Numbered from the stretch's first letter, positions 1-7,013 are shown. The stretch: 12,271 nucleotides of DNA from Pseudomonadota bacterium (GCA_015486505.1 WFRP01000153.1:1-12271), one strand, 5' to 3'. Program-made: numbers and translations. The notes: generated by a model not told the origin, from the letters alone.

Positions 1-15
1 AATTATGTGATTTTT

Positions 16-90
16 ATCTGTGTCTATCCGTGTCCATCTGTGGTTCAACAAAAAAATAGAAACCACAGATGAACGCAGATAAACACAGAT
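16..90. repeat. Imperfect palindrome built of 10-bp repeats
   Basis: Three 10-bp units (ATCTGTGTCT, ATCCGTGTCC, ATCTGTGGTT at 16-45) are followed by a 15-nt A-rich loop (46-60). Three complementary units follow (AACCACAGAT, GAACGCAGAT, AAACACAGAT at 61-90). The arms pair at 26 of 30 positions by eye. The unit length is close to one DNA helical turn. Similar ATCTGTG-type palindromes are, from memory, dispersed in many environmental bacterial genomes, but no function is known to me. It lies upstream of the first gene and could be a mobile repeat or a transcript hairpin. No run of T follows the stem, so it is not a standard intrinsic terminator. Confidence 0.85.
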
Positions 91-179
91 TTGGTTCCTC
101 TCACGTTACTTGTATATATGTGGCCGCGATAGCGGTGTGGGATGCTTTTTAAGATTGCAAGCAAAGGTTTTGACTGGTT

Positions 180-1271
180 TTGGCACATCATCATAGAAAA
201 AAAGAGCTGCCGCGGTGGCAGCGTTGGTGCCGGTGGGCCTGGTATCTGCTCGCGATTTTATTGACGGCCTTTGTTTTTGTCAAGTTGCCGCACCGGATTA
301 CCCTGAGAATTTTACCCCGGCTGCTGCGTTTAACGCTTATGGTGGGCGCGGCAACCTTTGTCGGTACGGTTTTCGAGATTCGCAACTGGACCGGTTTTGC
401 CCGGTTTCTCTTGAAGCCGTTGATAAATTTTGCCCGGCTGCCGCAGATTGTCGGGGCGGCGATGATTACGGCGCTTTTTTCCAATTATGCCGCCGGCGGA
501 ATTTTGGCCGGATCCTATGCCGAAGGCCGGATAACCCGTTTTGAGATGCGGGTCGGGGCGATCTGTAATTCGTATGCCGCCTATGTCTCGCACTCCTTCC
601 GGGTAATGTATCCGGTAATCGGCGCCCTCGGTCTGCCGGGGGTTTACTATTTCGCTTTGATTTTCGGGTCGGGGCTTTTAATTACGCTGACCACTTTAAC
701 TGTCAGTCGTTATCGGCCGCAATCCGCGATTTCAATAGACAGCGATTTCGCCGCTGCCTACCTTGATGAAAAAGCTGCGCCCCCTGCGCCCCGGAAGCGG
801 CCCTCCTGGCCGCAGACCCTGGTGCAGGCCGGAATCAGAAGCCGCGAAATTTTAATCCGGGTACTCTGGGTGACAATTCCGCTTTATCTGCTGGCCGCGT
901 ATTTGAATCATATCGGAATTTTTAAGGTCTGGAAAGAGTTTGTTCCGGCGGTGGCGGCGCCTTTTTTCCCGCCGGAGGTCTTAACGATTATGGCGGCCCG
1001 GCTGGGGGGGCTGGTCAGCGCGGCCGGGGTGGCATTTGAGATGTACAGTCACGGCAGTATCGGCTGCGCCCATATCCTTTTGGCTCTGCTGGCCGGTAAT
1101 CTGATTACCAATCCGGTGCGGATGCTGCGGCGCAACCTGCCGACGGCAATGGGGATTTTCCCCCCCCGGGACGGTTTTTTTATTGTAACGGTCATGCAGT
1201 TAAGCCGGCTGTTTTTTGTCGTGCTTTATATCGCTGTACTTATTGCCTGGCTCTATCTGCGGCAGGGTTAA
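180..1271 (+). CDS. Gate (nucleoside-recognition) domain membrane protein, possible transporter
   Basis: This is a very hydrophobic 363-residue integral membrane protein, with roughly eight or more membrane segments. It resembles the Gate/nucleoside-recognition family (SpmA/SpmB and NupC-like fold). Two similar halves can be seen: about 45-178, with MVGAATFVGTVFEIRNW and an SNYAAGG stretch at 101-107, and about 210-360, with MAARLGGLVSAAG and GNLITNPVR. A polar linker lies between them (180-215). The substrate is unknown. Because it is the first gene of a cobalamin operon, a role in uptake of cobalt or a pathway compound is a reasonable inference only. The TTG start is forced by a TGA at 171-173 in frame and is weakly supported by AAAGG at 163-167. 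An ATG at 142 in another frame would join this frame if the A7 run at 197-203 had eight A. Translation is followed after 4 nt by the next gene. Confidence 0.7.
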   Translation: MAHHHRKKELPRWQRWCRWAWYLLAILLTAFVFVKLPHRITLRILPRLLRLTLMVGAATFVGTVFEIRNWTGFARFLLKPLINFARLPQIVGAAMITALFSNYAAGGILAGSYAEGRITRFEMRVGAICNSYAAYVSHSFRVMYPVIGALGLPGVYYFALIFGSGLLITLTTLTVSRYRPQSAISIDSDFAAAYLDEKAAPPAPRKRPSWPQTLVQAGIRSREILIRVLWVTIPLYLLAAYLNHIGIFKVWKEFVPAVAAPFFPPEVLTIMAARLGGLVSAAGVAFEMYSHGSIGCAHILLALLAGNLITNPVRMLRRNLPTAMGIFPPRDGFFIVTVMQLSRLFFVVLYIAVLIAWLYLRQG

Positions 1272-1275
1272 AGCT

Positions 1276-2193
1276 ATGAATGGTTATCCGGTTAATCTTC
1301 TGTTGCAAAATCGACAATGCCTGGTGGTCGGCGGCGGAGCGGTGGCCTTGCGCAAGGCGACCCGGCTGCTGGAGGCCGGGGCCCGGGTCAAAGTGGTAGC
1401 GCCGGTCGCGGTTGCCGGTTTGCGTAAACTGGCCGCCGCCGGTCGGCTTGATTTGATTTTAAGTAAATGCGGCAAAGCTGATCTTAATGATGTTTTTCTG
1501 GTTTTTTTCGCGTCCGACGATCATTTTTTCAATAAAAAAATGCTGGAACAGGCGCAAAGTCAGCGTATTTTAAGCTGTGCCGTTGATGAAAACTGGGCGG
1601 CGGGTGATTTTATTACCCCGGCAAGCTGCCGAAATTCCGGGCTGCAACTGGCGATTGCCACCGGCGGTCAATCCTGTGTCCGCTCCAAATCGGTCAAAAA
1701 TCTTTTAGCCGACCAGCTGCAAACCCTGGCTGCCGCGGTGACGCTGGTAACCTTTACGATTGACAGTGAGAAATCTGCCGATAAATCTCTTCAGGATCTG
1801 TCAGTTGCCGTGGCGGCGGCGTTGCAACTGGTTGTCGGCGTGCGCGAGTTTTGCCTTGATTTTGCCGTTAACCGTTTTGAAATTGCGGCTCTGCTCAGTA
1901 ATGACAAATCGGTCAAGCGGCTTTTACGTTTGATTCTTGCCGATGCCGCCGGGGGAACCGGAGAAAAAATCAGTGAACGCTGCGGTTCAGATGCTTTTTT
2001 TCATCTTTGCCGGGAGTTTTCGCAAGCTAAAACGCCTCGTGCAGCCATTGCTGACGGCGGCGCTTACGCCCGGATCGGCAACGGTTTGCAAAAATTAAAC
2101 TCTCTGTTAACGGAATTAATGGGGACCGAAACCTGTAAAGATGATCTTGAGAAAAAATGGCGGGAATATGCGGATTATTGTCGGAAGTTATAA
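1276..2193 (+). CDS. Precorrin-2 dehydrogenase / CysG N-domain with HemA-like C-terminal extension
   Basis: This protein should oxidise precorrin-2 to sirohydrochlorin with NAD+, and related enzymes can also insert the metal ion. Residues 15-43 form the Rossmann nucleotide-binding motif (VVGGGAVALRKATRLLEAG, then VVAP). Residues 101-115 (CAVDENWAAGDFITP) match the family's VNVVDDP..DFI.PA region and keep the Asp (D104) equivalent to the catalytic Asp of CysG/Met8p. ATG 1276 was chosen over an upstream in-frame ATG because AGGG at 1264-1267 precedes it and the family begins here. Typical stand-alone members are about 200 residues, and this one has 305. The extra part (about 155-285) resembles the N-terminal catalytic domain of glutamyl-tRNA reductase. 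VNRFEIAA at 198-205 aligns with CNRTEIYA, but the catalytic Cys is Val198. A later DAFFHLCREFSQ aligns with the EAVRHLFRVASGL region. The CysG call is firm; the HemA relation is by eye. Confidence 0.85.
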   Translation: MNGYPVNLLLQNRQCLVVGGGAVALRKATRLLEAGARVKVVAPVAVAGLRKLAAAGRLDLILSKCGKADLNDVFLVFFASDDHFFNKKMLEQAQSQRILSCAVDENWAAGDFITPASCRNSGLQLAIATGGQSCVRSKSVKNLLADQLQTLAAAVTLVTFTIDSEKSADKSLQDLSVAVAAALQLVVGVREFCLDFAVNRFEIAALLSNDKSVKRLLRLILADAAGGTGEKISERCGSDAFFHLCREFSQAKTPRAAIADGGAYARIGNGLQKLNSLLTELMGTETCKDDLEKKWREYADYCRKL

Positions 2194-3724
2194 ACTTAAA
2201 GCTGTCGCTTTCTTGCTTGATGAGCTTGCCGGGTTCCTGCCGGGACTTGAATTTTTCCATCAGGAATTTGCTCCGGCCGCTGATTTGTGTGATTTAAGCA
2301 GACCGCTCGGCTCAAACCGGAGTTTTCCGGCGGATAAGCTGTTGGCGGCATTGTTAAATCAGCAAATTACAACCGCTGTTTACCGCCCGGAAATGCTGCC
2401 GGTCGAGTTGCCGGATGAGATCGATAGATTTTCTCTGCCGGAGCGTTATCTTGAATCCGGCTCCGACAAGCTCAATTTGGCCGCCGGTGGTCTGACTCTG
2501 CTGTTTCGGCGCGGCGATGCCGTTATGCCGGTTATTCGTAATCTTCTGCTGCCGCCGGTGATTTTTGCCGGGGCCGGAATCGGCGGTATTGATAACGTTA
2601 CTTTGGGGGTTATGAATGCGCTTAAAGATTGTGATGTCTGTATCTATGACGCGCTGATTCCTGACGGCATCATCGATTTTCTGGCCGCTACGGCGGAAAA
2701 GATATTTGTCGGTAAACGCAGCGGCCGCCACTATAAGAAGCAGAAGGAAATCAACCGGATTTTGCTGGAACTTGGGAAAAGCGGTAAAAAAGTCGTCCGT
2801 TTGAAAGGCGGGGACCCTTCGGTATTCGGCCGGCTCGCGGAAGAGGTTAAGACCCTGCAGCAGGCGGGTCTTTCATTCCGGGTGCTGCCGGGGATTACGA
2901 CGCTGAATGTCGCGGCCGCAAGCTCCGGTCTGCTGCCCTCCCGCCGCGGGGTCAACCGGGGTTTTACCGTCAGCACCCCGCGCCGGGCCGGAAGCCATAC
3001 TTTCGTTCCGTTTTCAGAAAAGGAGCGGCAAGAGTCTTTCAATATCTATTATATGGCGGCAAATCTGGTTCCTGAAATAGTTTCGACCATGCTTGATGAC
3101 GGTTTTTCCGCTGACTGGCCCATAAGTTTGATTTATGATGCCGGCAACTGGGACGAAACCGTGATTTGCGGTACCCTTGCCGATATCAAGGCCAAGATTT
3201 CGCGGCCGGATTTGCGCAAACGCCCGGCCCTGGTTATGACCGGTGCCGGCGCGGCGGCCGGCTACCTTTTTCAGACGAACGCGGCGCTGGAAAAAATGAA
3301 AATTATCGTTTGCGGCTTTGATCGGAAATCTTATCCGCCGGTGAAAAGAGCGATTGAAAATTACGGCGGCCGCTGTATGTTTGTTGATGCTGCCGCGGCC
3401 GGCGGGGCCGGGGAGGCGGATTTTCTGAAATCCGCTTATGAGGCGATTATTTTTCTCGATACTCAATCCCGGCGCGTTTTTTATGAAAAATTCGGCCCGG
3501 CCGCGTTAAGCGGCAAGTTTGTGGTTGCGGTTACGCTGACGGAAGATCGGCACTTGGGAAATCCAATGGCAGAAATTTCAGATGAATTTACGGATACGAG
3601 GCATACGTTTACTGCGTCTGATGTTGATGCCGCGGTATTGTCTTTGGCCGGTTATTTGAGTAATCGTAAAATTGAGCTTAAGTTTGATTCCATAATCAGG
3701 ATGGAGAGTTGTAATGGCGGGTAA
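2168..3724 (+). CDS. cobA: Uroporphyrinogen-III C-methyltransferase (SUMT) flanked by HemC-like and HemD-like remnants
   Basis: The middle of the protein (residues 129-365) is an SAM-dependent tetrapyrrole methylase that should convert uroporphyrinogen III to precorrin-2. It shows GAGIGGIDNVT, CIYDALI, VGKRSGRH at 181-188, RLKGGDPSVFGR at 211-222 and VLPGITTLNVAAA. It is divergent: the usual GAGPGDP and GDPFVFGRGGEE are altered. Residues 1-127 resemble domain 1 of porphobilinogen deaminase: MRIIVGSYKLKAV at the start, then ADKLLAALLNQQITTAVYRP and LPVELPDE around 55-84. The KD of VHSxKDLP reads E75-M76, so the catalytic Asp is lost. Residues 376-500 resemble a shortened HemD, with YEAIIFLDTQSRRVFYEKFG and a C-terminal SDVDAAVLSLAGYL. 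ATG 2168 fits the HemC-type start and overlaps the upstream gene by 26 nt; an in-frame ATG at 2141 is the alternative. SUMT is firm, the remnants moderately so. Confidence 0.85.
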   Translation: MRIIVGSYKLKAVAFLLDELAGFLPGLEFFHQEFAPAADLCDLSRPLGSNRSFPADKLLAALLNQQITTAVYRPEMLPVELPDEIDRFSLPERYLESGSDKLNLAAGGLTLLFRRGDAVMPVIRNLLLPPVIFAGAGIGGIDNVTLGVMNALKDCDVCIYDALIPDGIIDFLAATAEKIFVGKRSGRHYKKQKEINRILLELGKSGKKVVRLKGGDPSVFGRLAEEVKTLQQAGLSFRVLPGITTLNVAAASSGLLPSRRGVNRGFTVSTPRRAGSHTFVPFSEKERQESFNIYYMAANLVPEIVSTMLDDGFSADWPISLIYDAGNWDETVICGTLADIKAKISRPDLRKRPALVMTGAGAAAGYLFQTNAALEKMKIIVCGFDRKSYPPVKRAIENYGGRCMFVDAAAAGGAGEADFLKSAYEAIIFLDTQSRRVFYEKFGPAALSGKFVVAVTLTEDRHLGNPMAEISDEFTDTRHTFTASDVDAAVLSLAGYLSNRKIELKFDSIIRMESCNGG

Positions 3725-4358
3725 AGTCAATTGGAATATGTCGGGAAATGAAGTTGAAGCTGAAAGTTTTCGCCGGATTGATGCTGAGGCCCCGGCCCAT
3801 AATTTCAGTGAAAAAGAGTGGCATATTGCCCGGCGGCTGATTCATACGACTGGGGATTTTTCGATTATCGCCGAGCTTAAATTGCGCCACGATCCGATCA
3901 AAGCCGGGCTTCAGGCGTTACGGGCCGGGGCGCCGATTTTCTGCGATTCGAATATGGCGCGCAGCGGGGTTTCGCTAGCCCGGCTGCGGCGGCTTAATTC
4001 CGCTTATGAAAAATCATCGCTGCATTGTTATATTGCCGACCCGGACGTGGCTGAGATTGCTCAAAAACGCGGTTGTACCCGGGCTCTGGCCGCGGTGGAA
4101 AAGGCGAAACCGATTCTGCAAGGGGCCATCGTTCTGATCGGCAACGCGCCGCTGGCTTTGGCCAATATCGTTCGTTTATCTTTGGAAGAAAACTTAAAAC
4201 CGGCCCTGATTATCGGGATTCCGGTTGGTTTTGTCAATGTTACCGAAGCCAAGGAGATGCTCGGCGCGACCGATATTCCGCATATCGTTGTCGAAAAACG
4301 CCGCGGCGGCAGCGCCCTGGCCGTCGCCGCCCTGCACGGTATTATTGAAAACGCGTAA
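3714..4358 (+). CDS. cbiC: Cobalt-precorrin-8 methylmutase (CbiC/CobH)
   Basis: The enzyme moves the methyl group from C11 to C12 of cobalt-precorrin-8 to give cobyrinate. Its 214 residues match the usual family length. The active-site segment ARRLIHTTGDFSI (39-51) carries the catalytic His at H44. AGAPIFCDSNMARSGVS and the glycine-rich VLIGNAPLAL and GIPVGFVNVTEAKE stretches are typical of the family. The start overlaps the end of the SUMT gene by 11 nt and follows a purine-rich GGATGGAGAG at 3699-3708. The last codons read GAA AAC GCG TAA. The TAA and the final G of the Ala codon belong to the left end of an inserted element that starts at 4355. The protein end is probably unchanged, because the sequence just after the element reads GAA AAC GCC TAA. 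Confidence 0.95.
   Translation: MAGKVNWNMSGNEVEAESFRRIDAEAPAHNFSEKEWHIARRLIHTTGDFSIIAELKLRHDPIKAGLQALRAGAPIFCDSNMARSGVSLARLRRLNSAYEKSSLHCYIADPDVAEIAQKRGCTRALAAVEKAKPILQGAIVLIGNAPLALANIVRLSLEENLKPALIIGIPVGFVNVTEAKEMLGATDIPHIVVEKRRGGSALAVAALHGIIENA
4347..4354. repeat. Left copy of 8-bp direct repeat (target-site duplication)
   Basis: GAAAACGC stands directly before the terminal repeat that begins GTAACC at 4355. The identical octamer occurs directly after the other terminal repeat, at 4596-4603. The pair marks the borders of the inserted element and is the expected trace of DDE-type cut-and-paste insertion. Confidence 0.85.
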
Positions 4359-4595
4359 CCATTTAGCCAAATCGGGGACGGGTGCGGTTTTTCTCCGCCA
4401 GGCGTTAAGATTTCCGTTTTTCCTTTAAGCTCGCTGCGCCCGCCTTGCAAAACTCGCTTACGCTCAAACAGTTGCAATGCTAATGGGCTCCCGCTCGCTT
4501 CCGAAAAATAACGAAATCGTTTCCGCAACCGCTTACGAAAAACCGCCCTCTCCTCCTCCTGAAAGCGGGGAGATTAAATTTAGCGGAATAGTTAT
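4355..4595 (+). mobile_element. 241-bp MITE-like element with terminal inverted repeats ('empty' form)
   Basis: The left end (4355-4372, GTAACCATTTAGCCAAAT) and the right end (4578-4595, ATTTAGCGGAATAGTTAT) form an imperfect inverted pair with about 13 of 18 matches. Exact 8-bp direct repeats flank it. The inside shows partial internal symmetry: GCGGTTTTTC near the left recurs inverted as GAAAAACCGC near the right. It has no credible gene. The left 131 bp are almost identical to 11672-11803, and the right 110 bp match 9290-9401 and 12196-12271. Here the two halves meet at CTAATG (4480-4485) followed by GGCTCCCGC, without the hairpin cassettes seen in the other copies. It lies inside the cbi operon between cbiC and cbiD and is presumably co-transcribed. 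The parent transposase is not in the window. Confidence 0.85.
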
Positions 4596-4603
4596 GAAAA
4601 CGC
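4596..4603. repeat. Right copy of 8-bp direct repeat (target-site duplication)
   Basis: GAAAACGC follows directly after the right terminal repeat. It continues as GCC TAA in the cbiC reading frame (GAA AAC GCC TAA), so this side probably preserves the original end of cbiC. From that TAA only 12 nt would have separated cbiC from the cbiD ATG. Confidence 0.85.
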
Positions 4604-4619
4604 CTAAATTGAAAAAACT

Positions 4620-5765
4620 ATGACTCGAAAAGCAACCGAATCTTTACGCTGCGGTTTTACCACCGGGGCGGCCGCGGCGGCGGCCGGGGTTGCGGCTTAT
4701 CGTTTTGCCGTTGAAAATAAGTTGCCGGCAACGGTTGATTTGCTTTTTCCCGACGGCCGGATTCGGGAATTTGCGGTTACGCCAGCCGGGAGCGGGGCAG
4801 CCCAGATCATAAAAGATGCCGGTGACGACCCGGATATTACGGATAAAGCCCGGATCAGCGCGATTTTCACATTTCTGGAAGCTGGAACCTTGCTCCCGGA
4901 AGATTATCTGATAGATGTCGGTTCTGGAAAACTGGTACTGCGCGGCGGCAGCGGGGTCGGTCTTTGTCGACGGCGGGGCCTTGATTGTGATGCCGGGAAA
5001 TGGGCTATCAATAAAGTCCCCCGGCAGATGATTGCCGAAAATCTGAAACGGGCCGGGTTCGGGTGTAAGAGAAATTGGGGGCTGCTGACGATTATGGTTG
5101 CCGACGGCCGTAAACTGGCGTTAAAAACCCTTAATGCCAAACTCGGGATTGAAAACGGCATCTCAATTCTGGGAACCTCGGGCATCGTTTTTCCCTACAG
5201 CCATAAGGCGTACATCAAAACCATTGCCGTACTGGTTCAAGCAGTGGCTGAATCCGGGGGCCGGGAACTGGTTTTTTGCACCGGCGGCCGGACTCTGAAA
5301 GCCGCGGCGCAATATTTAGCCTCAAGGTCTTTGGTAATCCCTGACGAAGCCTTTATCCGGATTGGCGATTTTATCTCCGCCAGCCTTAAAGAGGGTGAAA
5401 AAGCCCGGCGCCAATCTCCCAATCTGGAGAATATTGTCATCGCCTGTATGCCGGGGAAATTATGCAAATATGCTGCCGGTTTCAGTTATACGCACGCGGC
5501 CAGTGTTACTCAGACTCTGGCCCCGCTGGTTGAGATTGTTACGGAATTAACCGCGGATTCAAGCCTGGCGGCCGCGGTTGCCGATTGTGCTTCCGTTCGT
5601 CAGGCTTTAAGCCGGCTGCCGGATAAAATCCTGCCGCAGGCTTTGGTAAAAATGGCTGATTTGGCCTTTGTGAACCTGAAAGAATGGGCTCCGGGCTTAA
5701 ATTTACGTTTATTGCTGTTTGATTTTAAGGGGCGATTGCTGGTTGACAGGATGGCGGAAAAATGA
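4620..5765 (+). CDS. cbiD: Cobalt-precorrin-5B C1-methyltransferase (CbiD)
   Basis: CbiD methylates C1 of cobalt-precorrin-5B in the anaerobic pathway; it is not related to the other corrin methylases. At 381 residues it has the family's usual length. It shows LRCGFTTGAAAAAA at 9-22 (family LRxGFTTGTCA), KDAGDDPDIT at 65-74, LRGGSGVGLCRRRGLDCDAG at 107-126 followed by WAINKVPRQMI, and ILGTSGIVFPYS at 183-194. The ATG lies 16 nt after the right direct repeat of the inserted element. There is no good ribosome-binding site directly before it, and the A-rich ATTGAAAAAACT would have been its leader before the insertion. The stop overlaps the next gene in an ATGA, suggesting translational coupling. 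Presence of CbiD is a strong marker of the oxygen-independent route. Confidence 0.95.
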   Translation: MTRKATESLRCGFTTGAAAAAAGVAAYRFAVENKLPATVDLLFPDGRIREFAVTPAGSGAAQIIKDAGDDPDITDKARISAIFTFLEAGTLLPEDYLIDVGSGKLVLRGGSGVGLCRRRGLDCDAGKWAINKVPRQMIAENLKRAGFGCKRNWGLLTIMVADGRKLALKTLNAKLGIENGISILGTSGIVFPYSHKAYIKTIAVLVQAVAESGGRELVFCTGGRTLKAAAQYLASRSLVIPDEAFIRIGDFISASLKEGEKARRQSPNLENIVIACMPGKLCKYAAGFSYTHAASVTQTLAPLVEIVTELTADSSLAAAVADCASVRQALSRLPDKILPQALVKMADLAFVNLKEWAPGLNLRLLLFDFKGRLLVDRMAEK

Positions 5766-7003
5766 GCAAAAAAACAGTGCGCGGAAAAATAACAATTCTA
5801 TCCTGCGGTACGGCGGCAAGAAATATGGCGCACGGCCGGGCACAACTTTTTAATGAGGCTGATTTTCTGGCCGGCAGCCGGCGTTTGCTTGATGCTTATC
5901 CTGATTTTTCCGGCGAAAAAGTTGTTTTGGGGGCCGATACCGCCAAAACCGTGCTGAAACTTTGTGAATCAGCCGGAAAGGGTGCCAAAATTATAGTTCT
6001 GGCTTCCGGTGATGCCCTTTTTCACGGGATCGGCGGAACCTTCGCCCGTTTAGGAAAAGATAAACTTAACGGCTTCGAACTTGATTTTACGCCCGCGCCG
6101 ACCGCTTTTCAGAGCCTTTTTTCCTCTCTCGGTCTTCCTTGGGAGCGCGCCTGTTTCTTCAGCCTGCACCAGGGCGGGAAAGTGCCGAGTCGCGAAATTC
6201 TTAGTGCGCCTTTGGCCGTTATCTACGGCGGCAGTAAAATCAATGCCGCGCAGGCGGCCGGAATTTTACTGGAAAATTTCCCCGAATCTTCTGCGCGGCC
6301 CGCGGTTTTGGCGGAAAACCTGGGTTATGAAAATGAACTGATCAAAAAAGCGACCCTGGCCGAAATTGCCGGTTTAACCTGCGGCCCGATTTCAATTTTG
6401 CTCCTTTTGGCGGCCGCTGAGCCGGCCGCGGGGCCGCAATTGGCTCTGGGGCTTGATAACGATGGTTACGCCCACGAAAAGGGTTTGATAACCGGTTCTG
6501 AAGTTCGCTGCGCGGCGCTGGCCAAACTTAGGCTGCCGCCAGTTGGAATTATGTGGGATATCGGGGCCGGCAGCGGCTCGGTCGGGCTTGAGGCCGCGGC
6601 TTTGCGTCCCGGTTTGGAAGTTTACGCTTTGGAGCGGCAGCCGGCACGTATCAGTCAGATTGAAGCTAACGCCTTAAAGCTCGGGGTTGCCAATTACCGG
6701 GTTGTTAATGCCGCCGCCCCGGAGGGTTTTAAGGATTTTCCGGCTCCCGACCGGATTTTTATCGGCGGCGGCGGGGAGCGGCTTGGCGAAATTATGGCGG
6801 CGGGTTTTCAACGCTTGCGGCCGGGCGGGGTTCTGGTGGTTGCCGCCATAACGCTTGAAGCGTTGGCAAAAACAGCGGCGTTTAAGCCTGAATCCCGAAT
6901 CGAGATGGTTCAGATTGCGATTGCCCGGGTCGCCGCGTTAGCGGGAAAATATCATTTTATGAAAAATGAGAATCAGATAACACTTACGGTTTTCAAGAAA
7001 TAG
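5762..7003 (+). CDS. cbiET: CbiE-CbiT fusion: cobalt-precorrin-7 C5-methyltransferase / cobalt-precorrin-6B C15-methyltransferase (decarboxylating)
   Basis: Residues 1 to about 220 form the CbiE half (C5 methylation) and about 225-413 the CbiT half (C15 methylation and decarboxylation of the C12 acetate). The layout is that of CobL (413 aa). The CbiE half has IIVLASGDALFHGIGG (77-92), TPAPTAFQSLFSSLGLPW (110-127) and FFSLHQG. The CbiT half has GLITGSEVRCAALAKL (241-256), the SAM-binding WDIGAGSGSVGLEAA (265-279), ALERQP at 289-294 and RIFIGGGG (331-338). The N-terminal glycine loop, normally GIGPG or GIGDDG, reads SCGTAARN at 14-21. It may be a lineage variant or weakened SAM binding. The start overlaps cbiD by 4 nt (ATGA). 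The CbiE and CbiT assignments are firm. Confidence 0.94.
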   Translation: MSKKTVRGKITILSCGTAARNMAHGRAQLFNEADFLAGSRRLLDAYPDFSGEKVVLGADTAKTVLKLCESAGKGAKIIVLASGDALFHGIGGTFARLGKDKLNGFELDFTPAPTAFQSLFSSLGLPWERACFFSLHQGGKVPSREILSAPLAVIYGGSKINAAQAAGILLENFPESSARPAVLAENLGYENELIKKATLAEIAGLTCGPISILLLLAAAEPAAGPQLALGLDNDGYAHEKGLITGSEVRCAALAKLRLPPVGIMWDIGAGSGSVGLEAAALRPGLEVYALERQPARISQIEANALKLGVANYRVVNAAAPEGFKDFPAPDRIFIGGGGERLGEIMAAGFQRLRPGGVLVVAAITLEALAKTAAFKPESRIEMVQIAIARVAALAGKYHFMKNENQITLTVFKK

Positions 7004-7007
7004 GGCC

Positions 7008-7013
7008 AGGGGG
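7008..7013 (+). promoter_or_regulatory. Ribosome-binding site of cbiF-cbiG
   Basis: AGGGGG lies 9 nt before ATG 7023, in the 19-nt gap after the cbiET stop. It is the clearest Shine-Dalgarno sequence in the window and fixes the start of the fusion gene. Confidence 0.7.

Noticed and set aside
1..179. Cobalamin riboswitch upstream of the operon
   Set aside because: No B12-box-like GCCACTG or the usual conserved core was seen; the space is mostly taken up by the palindrome.
2168..3724. The methylase as the missing CbiL
   Set aside because: The CIYDALI, VGKRSGRH and RLKGGDP motifs and the HemD-like tail are those of SUMT, not of the C20 methyltransferase.
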